Below are positions 1 through 6,337 of a stretch of 7,652 bases of DNA, piece after piece. The position numbers were made by a program, and so were the translations under genes. Below the pieces are notes generated by a model that ran no database searches, had not been told where the DNA came from, and saw nothing but the letters and a program-made list of their open reading frames with translations. Every line of letters begins with the position of its first letter. The first letter of the stretch is position 1. The stretch covers positions 1 through 7,652 of the forward strand of contig JAJDAM010000395.1 in the NCBI GenBank assembly GCA_029261905.1, in the 5' to 3' direction. The stretch comes from Deltaproteobacteria bacterium. GTDB taxonomy: Bacteria > Myxococcota_A > UBA9160 > SMWR01.

Positions 1-171
1 TGATCACCGGCGCCGGGTTGATGAAATAGCCAAACTCAATATTGCGTCACATCACCACCCGAACCCCGGGGAATCGGCAGGGGCGCCGCCAGCAAGGCGC
101 GCCGGGCGAAGGCGTACACACCGTACGTCGAGTCCGGTGCAACGCAGCTGACGGGCCCCCTGGCGCTTCCA
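1..171. other. Left-edge region without a supportable gene
   Basis: This stretch lies downstream of the imuB stop. A dnaE2 (imuC) gene often follows imuB, but no reading frame here resembles the start of one. Two fragments could be edges of genes outside the window. On the plus strand, frame 3 reads ITGAGLMK and stops at TAG 27-29, with GC-rich third positions; it could be the tail of a gene convergent with imuB. On the minus strand, positions 45 to 3 read NIEFGYFINPAPVI after a TGA, with no ATG, GTG or TTG start in that frame, so a gene beginning here would need an ATT or similar codon. Neither can be decided from this window. Base composition is more AT-rich at about 20-55 than in the surrounding coding DNA. 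I see no clear hairpin followed by a T tract. Confidence 0.4.
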
Positions 172-1764
172 TCAGTCGTAGATGGCGTCTATGTGCCAGG
201 TCTTCTGGATGTAGTCCAGCCGTAGACGGGATACGGTGCCGTCACTGGTCTGTATGTCGAAGCTGTCATACGCAAAGCGTCCCTCCCGCGACCACCAGCT
301 GCCGGTCGTGCGCCAGGGGCCGGCGAGGTGGACGACGTGGCCGTTGGCGATCGGGCTGCGAACGAACTCTGGGATGCCGCGTGACACACGCACGTCGGCG
401 CGCAGCGGGGGGCGCAATGCGCGGATGGCCAGGTTGCCAGACAGCGAGTTCGGGGACGAGGATGCAGTCGGGCCGAAGGATGGGGTAGTGGACGAGGTCT
501 GGCGAGGCGGTTGAAAAGGTCTCATGCCGAACGCGTCGGGGTCGTGGCTGTCTGCTACCTGCGGCGAACCGATGCGATCGCTGCCGCACAGGGCTTCGAG
601 TTCCGCGAGCGTTTGGCCGAGTACGGCAGGGGCGGGGCCGGCTGGGCGAAACAGATCGAGTTGGTCGTTCTCGTAGGGACATCCGTCAATTTCGAGTGTC
701 ACCGCATCGATCGCAGCTCGAGGCGGTTGGGACTCGAGCGCGTGACATGCCAGGCGCATCAGCACGCGCAGGTCGAGGGTGGGAGCGGCCGCGCCGACGC
801 GTCGGGTGTCGCGGCCGCCGCCTTCCAGACCGAGTGACAGCGTCAATTCATCGCACGCCATGTGGCGGGCTTCGAGGCGTGCGAGCAGTCGAGAGAGCAG
901 ACCCTGCAGCACGAAGACGAGAGGTTCGAGGCGATCGAGCGGGCACTCGAGATCGATGGCCTCGCTCAAACGCGTAGAACTCGGGACCGGAAGAGGGGTG
1001 TTGCGATCACAGCCCTGGGCGAGTTCGATGAGCTTCAGGATTGGTGGCCCCAGCCGGGTTCGCAAAGCGCGCCGTGGCAACCGGAGCAGGTCGCGTACCG
1101 TGTGTACGCCGAAACGAGTCAGCGCGTCGGCAATCGCGTCATCGGGATCCAAAATATCGATCGACAGCGGAGCCAGAAAGCTCGCTTCTTCGCCAGCCTC
1201 GATGATGCAGGTTCGACCCAGCCCAGATCCTGAAGTAGATGAAGAAGGAGGTAAAGGAGGAGATGAAAAAGTATTCGACAGCTGGCGGGCGGCGATGTGC
1301 GCGACATTGCGCGAAGACGAGATCGCGACAAGGCCGGGCAGCCCGAGTCGCTCGGCACGTGCGCTGAGTGCCGCTGCAAAACCCGCTTCCGAGTGAAACA
1401 GCGCATCGACGCCGGACGCATCGAGATAGACCGCAGCCTCCGACGCATAAGGTCCCGAAGTTCGCGGCGCCGAGTCGGCTCGTGGAGACACGCTGAGCGC
1501 AGCGTCGAGCAACGCGGCGCACGCGGCTGCCTCGGTCGCCGGGGAAGCGATGCGAACGATCAGCTCTGCACAGACAGCCCGCGCATGGGCAACCGAAGTC
1601 GACTGGCGAGCACCGCGTCGGGCAGCCTCGGGCGAGACTGCAATCAGTTCGGCACGCGGCCCGGCGGCCGTGGCTACAGCCAACGGCTGGCCGATGAGTT
1701 CAGGATGCGCGCGTAACTCTGCTGCCACCGGCAGGTTGGGGATCAGCAGGCACGCGGTGCGCAT
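172..1764 (-). CDS. imuB: ImuB, catalytically inactive Y-family polymerase-like mutasome protein
   Basis: ImuB is a non-catalytic Y-family polymerase homologue that links ImuA, the error-prone polymerase DnaE2/ImuC and the beta sliding clamp at damaged DNA. The protein has 530 residues, within the family's usual range. The N-terminal fold starts CLLIPNLPVAAEL, where active enzymes carry a metal-binding Asp, and the usual SxDE motif is replaced around SEAAVYLDAS (108-117); both losses fit an inactive polymerase. A helix-hairpin-helix-like thumb spans about 210-240. QLDLF at 368-372 is a clear beta-clamp-binding motif. The C-terminal domain (about 380-530) has the family signatures LAELEALCGSDRIGSP, DSHDPDAFGMRPF, GPWRTTGSWW and a final HIDAIYD. 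Two Ser/Pro/Thr-rich linkers (163-182, 420-442) look disordered. The ATG is 6 bp after the imuA stop, so the two are probably co-transcribed. No dnaE2 follows within the window. Confidence 0.93.
   Translation of the reverse strand: MRTACLLIPNLPVAAELRAHPELIGQPLAVATAAGPRAELIAVSPEAARRGARQSTSVAHARAVCAELIVRIASPATEAAACAALLDAALSVSPRADSAPRTSGPYASEAAVYLDASGVDALFHSEAGFAAALSARAERLGLPGLVAISSSRNVAHIAARQLSNTFSSPPLPPSSSTSGSGLGRTCIIEAGEEASFLAPLSIDILDPDDAIADALTRFGVHTVRDLLRLPRRALRTRLGPPILKLIELAQGCDRNTPLPVPSSTRLSEAIDLECPLDRLEPLVFVLQGLLSRLLARLEARHMACDELTLSLGLEGGGRDTRRVGAAAPTLDLRVLMRLACHALESQPPRAAIDAVTLEIDGCPYENDQLDLFRPAGPAPAVLGQTLAELEALCGSDRIGSPQVADSHDPDAFGMRPFQPPRQTSSTTPSFGPTASSSPNSLSGNLAIRALRPPLRADVRVSRGIPEFVRSPIANGHVVHLAGPWRTTGSWWSREGRFAYDSFDIQTSDGTVSRLRLDYIQKTWHIDAIYD
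1225..1275. repeat. Purine-rich low-complexity tract inside imuB
   Basis: On the plus strand, 36 of the 40 bases at 1232-1271 are purines. AAGGAGG occurs at 1245-1251 and again at 1254-1260, a 9-bp period that keeps frame. It encodes the Ser/Pro-rich linker at about residues 164-180 of ImuB and is more AT-rich than the flanking gene. It looks like an expandable in-frame linker produced by slippage. Its resemblance to a ribosome binding site on the plus strand is taken to be chance, because no credible gene follows there. Confidence 0.5.
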
Positions 1765-1770
1765 CGCCGT

Positions 1771-2502
1771 TCAAGCAGCTTGTGAGGTGCGCAGTCGTAC
1801 GGTCGCGCAGCGCTGGATGGGGGCAGAGCGATGTCGAACCAGGGCCGCCTGAATTTCGAGTCCTTCGAGCAGCATGGGGGTGCCGGTGAATTGAGATTTG
1901 GCCGCAGTGAGTTCGAGCGCGACTTCGGCTGCGGTCCCCATGATTCGTTCTCGGGTCATCACGACCAGAGCGGTTCCGGTGCTCGCGGCGGCTCTGGCCA
2001 ATCGGGGCCCTGTAGCGGGTGCGATGCGGAGGTTCGGAATCGCGAGGTCGAGCAGCACCAACGCAAAGCCGTGGGCTTCCAACAACCGTTCGGCGCAGCG
2101 CAGTGATTCGCTGGTGCCCGGTGCGCGAACCCACAACACGCGATCGAGTTGGGTACCCGCATCAGCGGCCGAAGCCGGATCGAACGCGTCCGCGCAGTCT
2201 ATGAGCGCTGCGACTTCTCCAGCGCCGGTGGTCTGTGCGAGCAGTGCGAGAGTCAGCGAGGTACGCCCCGAAGAGGCGGGGCCGGAAATTTCGCTCAATC
2301 TCCCGCGCGGAAACCCCGGGTCGCTGCCGCCGAGCAGCTGATCGATATCCGGAAGGCCGGTCGGAAGCCGGGCCGGAGCCGCCGTGGAGGAGCCGAGCGG
2401 AGGGCCGCCGAGACGAATTCGGGGGCCGAGATCGCGCAACAGGCCTTCCACGGTTGCGACAGCTGCCGCAGAACGACCTGTGTCCGGGGGGGAGCGGAAC
2501 AC
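1771..2502 (-). CDS. imuA: ImuA, RecA-like mutasome accessory protein
   Basis: ImuA is a short RecA/SulA-related protein that partners ImuB in damage-induced translesion synthesis; it is not itself a recombinase. The protein has 243 residues, normal for the family. The RecA-like core begins with TGLPDIDQLLGG (48-59), then the P-loop region GRLSEISGPASSGRTSL. That P-loop matches RecA's GPESSGKT except that the key Lys is Arg80. ALVLLD (147-152) is the Walker B strand. The call rests on this core plus the tight linkage to imuB. The start is GTG at 2502; a TAA lies in frame just upstream (18 bp), so no longer start exists nearby. No Shine-Dalgarno is well placed, but a -10-like hexamer ends 6 nt before the GTG (see promoter entry). 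A later GTG at codon 18 is a possible alternative start. Confidence 0.87.
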   Translation of the reverse strand: MFRSPPDTGRSAAAVATVEGLLRDLGPRIRLGGPPLGSSTAAPARLPTGLPDIDQLLGGSDPGFPRGRLSEISGPASSGRTSLTLALLAQTTGAGEVAALIDCADAFDPASAADAGTQLDRVLWVRAPGTSESLRCAERLLEAHGFALVLLDLAIPNLRIAPATGPRLARAAASTGTALVVMTRERIMGTAAEVALELTAAKSQFTGTPMLLEGLEIQAALVRHRSAPIQRCATVRLRTSQAA

Positions 2503-2569
2503 GAGATCATTTTCGTCTTACTTTCGCCTCCCGTCAATCAAAAAATGACGGCACCGCGAAGATTCTGCG
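2503..2569 (-). promoter_or_regulatory. Candidate imuA promoter with a CCGTCA-N9-TGACGG operator-like palindrome
   Basis: In this 67-bp gap between the purN stop and imuA, minus-strand TTGACG (2537-2532), a 17-bp spacer and GAAAAT (2514-2509) resemble a sigma-70 promoter, and a start site 7 nt on would fall at the imuA GTG. A perfect 6-bp inverted repeat, CCGTCA (2531-2536) and TGACGG (2546-2551), with a nine-base AT-rich centre, overlaps the -35. That is where a repressor such as LexA could act, and imuA-imuB operons are commonly SOS-regulated. The palindrome does not match any LexA box I know for certain. It could also be a weak hairpin after purN, although its T run lies in the loop rather than after the stem, unlike a standard terminator. 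Confidence 0.4.
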
Positions 2570-3211
2570 TCAGAGCAGATCCGGGTCGACGATCCGCACC
2601 CGACGTGCCTCGATCACCAGCTGCCCTCGGCCGAACAAGCCGATGACTTCGGGGACCAGCCGCCGCTCGACTGCCTGAACCCGCTCGGCCAACGTCTCCG
2701 CAGTGTCGTAGTCGAGAACGGCGACTGCCTCTTGCGCGATGATCGGTCCGCAGTCGTAATCGGCGTCGACGAAATGAACGGTGGCGCCCGTGAGCTTTAC
2801 ACCGGATTCCAAAACCGCATCGTATACGTGGTGCCCGTAGAAACCCCGTCCCGAAAATGCCGGTATCAGTGCGGGATGAACGTTGATTGCACGCCCGTCG
2901 AACTTCCCGCGCGTCTCGAATGGCGATAGAAAGCCGAGGCACGCAACCAGGTCGATCTCGAAGCGTTCCAACTCGGCGTGCAGCGCATCGTTGAAGTCGC
3001 TTGGGTCGGGATGATTCTTGCGGGATACGGCCACTGCCGGAATGCCACGTCGTCGGGCGCGTTCGAGCCCACCCGCGGATTTCTTCGACGCGATGACGAC
3101 TTCGACCGTCGCAGCCAGGCTTCCGGCTTCGATGCGTTCGAACAGATTTTCGAGGCTGGTCCCCTCGCCCGACAGCAGCACCGCCAAACGAACGGGATCG
3201 GCTGCCGTCAC
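2570..3211 (-). CDS. purN: Phosphoribosylglycinamide formyltransferase (PurN)
   Basis: PurN transfers the formyl group of 10-formyltetrahydrofolate to glycinamide ribonucleotide, the third step of cytosolic de novo purine synthesis. The 213-residue product matches the family's usual length. It shows the N-terminal phosphate-binding loop SGEGTSLENL (14-23), the catalytic pair Asn110 and His112 in INVHPALIPAF, the loop GRGFYGHHVYDAV, and VHFVDADYDCGPII with the expected catalytic Asp153. The GFYGHHV form differs from the E. coli loop but occurs in other PurN lineages. The frame stays open far upstream, but the start is taken as GTG 3211-3209, which overlaps the metF stop in GTGA and has AGGAG (3227-3223) 11 nt upstream. 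That gives normal length and suggests translational coupling to metF; the genes share folate substrates. Confidence 0.93.
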   Translation of the reverse strand: MTAADPVRLAVLLSGEGTSLENLFERIEAGSLAATVEVVIASKKSAGGLERARRRGIPAVAVSRKNHPDPSDFNDALHAELERFEIDLVACLGFLSPFETRGKFDGRAINVHPALIPAFSGRGFYGHHVYDAVLESGVKLTGATVHFVDADYDCGPIIAQEAVAVLDYDTAETLAERVQAVERRLVPEVIGLFGRGQLVIEARRVRIVDPDLL

Positions 3212-4065
3212 GAGCCCAGCAGCTCCTGGTAGACTCGGCGCGTCGCGGGAGAGCGGTTCATCGTGTAAAAGTGGATTCCGGGTGCGCCGCCGTCCAACAG
3301 TCCGCGGCACTGCTCGGTCGCCCAGGCGACGCCGACTTCCAATGTGCGTGCGTCGTCGCCCTCGACGCGCGACAGCTGTGCTTCCAGTTCGTCCGGGATC
3401 CGCGCTCCACACATTTCCGTGATGCGTCGAATGTTCGACGTGCTGATGATCGGCATGATTCCGGGGACGATGGGTTGGTCGATCCCGGCTGCTCGCGCTC
3501 GCTTCACGAAATCGAAATACCCGTCGTTGTCGAAGAACAGCTGGGTGATCAGTACTTCGGCGCCCTCGCGAGTCTTCCGGGTCAGGTTTTCGAGATCGGC
3601 TTCGGGGCTCGGTGCAAGGGGGTGGGTTTCCGGGTAACAGGCACCCGCCAGTGTGAAGTCCCAACGCGATCGAATGAATCTTGTGAGTTCGTTTGCGTAC
3701 AGGAACGCACCGGCGGGAGGTTGGTAGTCGGCCGGCCGATCCCCGCCGAGCGCCAGCACGTTCTCGATCCCTTCGCTGGCGAGCCGGTCGAGTGTTTCGG
3801 CGAGTTGGTCCGGCGAGGAACCGATGCAGCTGAGATGCGCCATCGCGGTGATGCCCAGCTCGCGCTGGATTCTCGCGACGATCTCGACCGTTTGTCCGCG
3901 GGAAGAGCCACCGGCCCCCCAGGTCACGGATACGAAATCCGGATTCAGGCGCTTCAGCTCTTCGACGGTGCGAAACAGCGAACCAAAGCCCTTGTCAGTC
4001 TTGGGGGGAAAGAACTCGAACGAGAACGCGCGCGCCCCATCCCGATACATTTCAGCGATTCGCAT
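3208..4065 (-). CDS. metF: 5,10-methylenetetrahydrofolate reductase (MetF)
   Basis: MetF is an FAD enzyme that reduces 5,10-methylene-THF to 5-methyl-THF, the methyl donor for methionine synthesis, in the cytosol. The 285-residue TIM barrel shows SFEFFPPKT with catalytic Glu17 (E. coli Glu28), TWGAGGSSRGQT (48-59), AHLSC (76-80), LALGGDRP with Asp109 (E. coli Asp120, near the flavin), LITQLFFD with Gln175, PGIMPI, and HFYTMNRS near the end. E. coli has ALRGD where this protein has ALGGD, a Gly for Arg at 107. An ATG at 4188 would add 41 residues of no family character and overlap the divergent kinase gene, so ATG 4065 is preferred; ATG 4050 is also possible. There is no good Shine-Dalgarno, but TAGAAT ends 7 nt ahead of the ATG. 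The stop overlaps the purN start. Confidence 0.95.
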   Translation of the reverse strand: MRIAEMYRDGARAFSFEFFPPKTDKGFGSLFRTVEELKRLNPDFVSVTWGAGGSSRGQTVEIVARIQRELGITAMAHLSCIGSSPDQLAETLDRLASEGIENVLALGGDRPADYQPPAGAFLYANELTRFIRSRWDFTLAGACYPETHPLAPSPEADLENLTRKTREGAEVLITQLFFDNDGYFDFVKRARAAGIDQPIVPGIMPIISTSNIRRITEMCGARIPDELEAQLSRVEGDDARTLEVGVAWATEQCRGLLDGGAPGIHFYTMNRSPATRRVYQELLGS

Positions 4066-4157
4066 GGCCGCTATTCTAACGGGCTGCCAGCTACCGTCGC
4101 CATTGCCGTCACCATTGACGCTCGTTATGGCGGCAGCAAAACTGGCTCGGGGGAAAA
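4066..4157. promoter_or_regulatory. Divergent promoter region between metF and the kinase operon
   Basis: This 92-bp gap must drive both gene sets. For metF, minus-strand TAGAAT (4078-4073) is a good -10 match placed 7 nt before the ATG, with no convincing -35. For the plus-strand operon, TTGACG (4115-4120) is a 5/6 match to a -35, followed after 17 bp by a weak AAAACT (4138-4143). The sequence GGGGGA (4149-4154) is a purine-rich ribosome binding site just ahead of ATG 4158. Two tandem 12-mers lie between the two promoters. No known methionine regulator box (MetJ or MetR type) or S-adenosylmethionine riboswitch is evident. Confidence 0.4.
4094..4117. repeat. Tandem 12-bp repeat in the divergent promoter region
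   Basis: CCGTCGCCATTG (4094-4105) is followed directly by CCGTCACCATTG (4106-4117), identical except at one base. The second copy runs into the candidate -35 TTGACG of the kinase operon. Each copy contains CCGTC, loosely recalling the CCGTCA arm upstream of imuA. It may be a binding site for a regulator acting on both directions or simply a small duplication. Confidence 0.55.
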
Positions 4158-5093
4158 ATGACCATACTGGTATCTGGCTCCGTCGCATTTGATCACATCA
4201 TGACTTTCCCGCAGAGATTTGCGGACCACATCCTTCCCGAGAAACTCGACGACCTGAACGTCGCGTTCAACATCACCGACTGGCAGACGCATTTCGGCGG
4301 TACGGGAGGGAACATCGGGTTCTGCTTGCGTTTGCTGGGTGAGGAGCCGCTGGTTCTCGCGACAGTGGGTACGGATTTCGGGCCTTATGGCGACTGGTTC
4401 GATCGTCACGAAATGAGTCGGGAAGGGCTGCGCGAGTTCGATGATGTCAGGTCGCCTCAAGGTTTCGTGACCACGGACAATGCCGGCAACCAGATCTGGA
4501 ACTTCTATGAAGGAGCGATGTCTCGCGCCCACGAGGCCCGTGTCGAGGATCTGGAATCCGCGTTGGACTTCGCGATCGTATCCGCGAACGGCAAGCAGGC
4601 GATGATCGATCACGCACGGGTGCTCAAGAGCCGGAACATCCCCACCTTCATCGACCCGAGCCACGGCTTGCCGCTGCTCGACCGGGACGAAACGCTCGAG
4701 CTGATCGACGGGTGCGCGGCTTACATCGTCAATGACTATGAATGGTCACTGACGCTCGAGAAGACCTCTCTTTCCGAGCAACAGATCATCGAGCGCTGCG
4801 ATGCGGTGGTGATCACCCGAGGCAAGGACGGCTCGCGGATTCACGAGGGCGACAAGGTCATCGAGATCCCTCCGGTGGTCGCGTCACGCGTCATCGATCC
4901 CACCGGATGCGGAGATGCTTATCGGGCGGGACTGATCCACGGGCGCGTTTGCGGGCTTCCCTACGAGACGGCTGGCCGGATCGCGAGCCTGTTGGGGACA
5001 TGGCAAGTGGAATTCGAGGGAACCCAGAACTTGAAGGTCGACATCGAGTCGTTCAAAGAGCGCTACCAGCGAGAGTTCGGCAGCGCGTTTTGA
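4158..5093 (+). CDS. PfkB-family kinase, adenosine-kinase-like
   Basis: This is a ribokinase/PfkB-fold cytosolic kinase that transfers phosphate from ATP to a sugar or nucleoside hydroxyl. The 311-residue product has the N-terminal substrate region VSGSVAFDHIMTFPQRF and HILPEKLDDLNVAFN, FGGTGGNIG (46-54, PfkB signature 1) and DPTGCGDAYRAG (247-258, signature 2) with catalytic base Asp253; NDYEW is the metal/ATP-side motif. Cys251 in GCGD replaces the usual Ala of GAGD. The HILPE...LNV block plus DPTGCGDA is typical of bacterial proteins often annotated as adenosine kinases, so adenosine salvage to AMP is the best guess, though sugar specificity cannot be excluded. ATG 4158 has GGGGGA just upstream. 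The gene diverges from metF and its stop overlaps the next gene's start. Confidence 0.88.
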   Translation: MTILVSGSVAFDHIMTFPQRFADHILPEKLDDLNVAFNITDWQTHFGGTGGNIGFCLRLLGEEPLVLATVGTDFGPYGDWFDRHEMSREGLREFDDVRSPQGFVTTDNAGNQIWNFYEGAMSRAHEARVEDLESALDFAIVSANGKQAMIDHARVLKSRNIPTFIDPSHGLPLLDRDETLELIDGCAAYIVNDYEWSLTLEKTSLSEQQIIERCDAVVITRGKDGSRIHEGDKVIEIPPVVASRVIDPTGCGDAYRAGLIHGRVCGLPYETAGRIASLLGTWQVEFEGTQNLKVDIESFKERYQREFGSAF

Positions 5094-6310
5094 ACGAAGA
5101 GCAGTCGTATTTCCGATCCAGGAAGCGCGATCTGCTGATGTTTCTAGCGGCGGGATCGCTTCCGGTGCCGTGGATGATTTCGGCGCAGTTCGAAGGCCTC
5201 GGGTACCCGCCGGAGCTGACCGCGACACTCGCGGGACTCGCAATTCTGGGCGGAGCGATGCTGCTGTCGTGGGCGACAGAGCTTGCCGAGCGCGATATCC
5301 CCCAATCGGTAGCAATCCTGGTTCTGGCGCTCGTCAGCGTTCTACCCGAGTACGCGATCGACCTGCACTTTGCTTGGGCGGCGGGCAAGGACATCGCGAT
5401 GGCGCCCTATGCGGTCGCCAACATGACCGGCGCGAACCGGCTGTTGATCGGGATCGGCTGGGCGGCCGTCGTACTGGTTTCGTGCTTTCGCTCGAAATCC
5501 AGCGAATTGGTGATCCACCCGCGCCGGGCACTCGAGATTCGTTTTCTGTTGAGCGCGACGCTCTATTCGTTCCTCGTGCCGCTCAGCGGCACGATCAACC
5601 TGTTCGATGCGGCGATCTTCTTCACGATCTTCATCGCCTACGCGTTCGCTGCGATGCAGGGCGATTCGGACGAGATCGAGTTGATGGGGCCGTCGGGAAT
5701 GCTCGATCGGGAGTTCGGCGATGCGGGGCGTCGCGTCTTGATTGGAGTCCTGTTCGCATTCGCTGCCTACGGAATCTTCATTTCTGCCGAACCGTTCGCG
5801 AACAGTCTGGTCGTGATCGGCCGCGCCGGTCATATCGATGAGTTTCTGCTCGTGCAGTGGTTGGCGCCGCTCGCGTCGGAATCGCCTGAGTTTCTGATCG
5901 CGATCATGTTCGCCTGGAAACTGCGAGGTTCGGTCGGGATCGGTACGCTGATCTCTTCGAAGGTCAACCAGTGGACGCTGCTGATCGGCGCGATTCCGGT
6001 CGCGTTCGCGCTGTCGTCCGGTGGTTCGGCCGGTTTGCCGTTGGACGAACGACAGACCGAAGAGCTGATTCTGACGTCGGCGCAGTCGCTTCTCGCCGTC
6101 GTGATCATCGCGGATCTCCGGTTCAGCCGATGGGAGGCGCTCGGGCTCGCCGTGCTCTTCCTGGCGCAGTTCCTGTTCACGAGCACGGAAGTTCGATACC
6201 TGTTCATCGGGGTGTATCTCGCGGTGACCGTCGCGCTGCTGATCCAGGGCGGGGGGCGGCGACGCCGCGAGTTGCTGTCGATTCTGTCGGGAAAGCCGGG
6301 CGGGGTCTGA
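5090..6310 (+). CDS. Cation/Ca2+ antiporter superfamily (Na_Ca_ex) membrane protein
   Basis: This is a 406-residue integral membrane protein with about 10-12 hydrophobic segments, resembling sodium/calcium exchangers, which swap Na+ or H+ for Ca2+ or another cation. Two alpha-repeat-like halves are visible. The first has LALVSVLPEY (Glu87) followed by NMTGANRLLIG (Asn116). The second has LAPLASESPEF (Glu267) followed by SSKVNQWTLLIG (Asn293). The Glu residues fall where the transported ion is bound in known exchangers. The motifs diverge from the classical GSN(I/V)xN form, so ion specificity is unknown. Segments at 134-150 and 190-214 are charged loops, and the C-terminus is Arg-rich (GGGRRRRELL). 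The start is taken as TTG 5090-5092, overlapping the kinase TGA; the next in-frame ATG (5138) would clip the basic leader before the first membrane helix. Translational coupling to the kinase is likely. Confidence 0.82.
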   Translation: MNEEQSYFRSRKRDLLMFLAAGSLPVPWMISAQFEGLGYPPELTATLAGLAILGGAMLLSWATELAERDIPQSVAILVLALVSVLPEYAIDLHFAWAAGKDIAMAPYAVANMTGANRLLIGIGWAAVVLVSCFRSKSSELVIHPRRALEIRFLLSATLYSFLVPLSGTINLFDAAIFFTIFIAYAFAAMQGDSDEIELMGPSGMLDREFGDAGRRVLIGVLFAFAAYGIFISAEPFANSLVVIGRAGHIDEFLLVQWLAPLASESPEFLIAIMFAWKLRGSVGIGTLISSKVNQWTLLIGAIPVAFALSSGGSAGLPLDERQTEELILTSAQSLLAVVIIADLRFSRWEALGLAVLFLAQFLFTSTEVRYLFIGVYLAVTVALLIQGGGRRRRELLSILSGKPGGV

Positions 6311-6337
6311 CATGGAGATGGAGGGCCTGAGATAGCC

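Noticed and set aside
1245..1266. Strong Shine-Dalgarno-like sequence plus ATG on the plus strand
   Set aside because: It lies inside imuB's low-complexity linker, and the plus-strand frame that follows has no protein-like character.
2531..2551. Rho-independent terminator after purN
   Set aside because: The stem is only 6 bp and the T run lies in the loop rather than after the stem, so an operator-like reading is preferred.
3212..3664. N-terminal extension of the purN frame by 151 codons
   Set aside because: The extension runs through metF in another frame, is rich in Arg/Pro/Ser and would make PurN far longer than the family. The GTG overlapping the metF stop gives normal length.
3271..4161. 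Open frame of 296 codons on the plus strand opposite metF
   Set aside because: MetF is unmistakable on the other strand; the plus-strand translation shows no family features and is a composition artefact.
4066..4188. Upstream ATG for metF adding 41 residues
   Set aside because: It would overlap the divergent kinase gene and encode the promoter-region repeat. The family's N-terminus aligns with the ATG at 4065.
4742..5089. Upstream in-frame extension of the antiporter through the kinase gene
   Set aside because: The extra residues are out-of-frame kinase sequence. TTG 5090 at the overlap, or ATG 5138, fits the membrane protein.
6312..6335. Seven-codon ORF (MEMEGLR) between the antiporter and oxidoreductase genes
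   Set aside because: It is too short to call. Its purine-rich sequence more simply serves as the ribosome binding region of the next gene.
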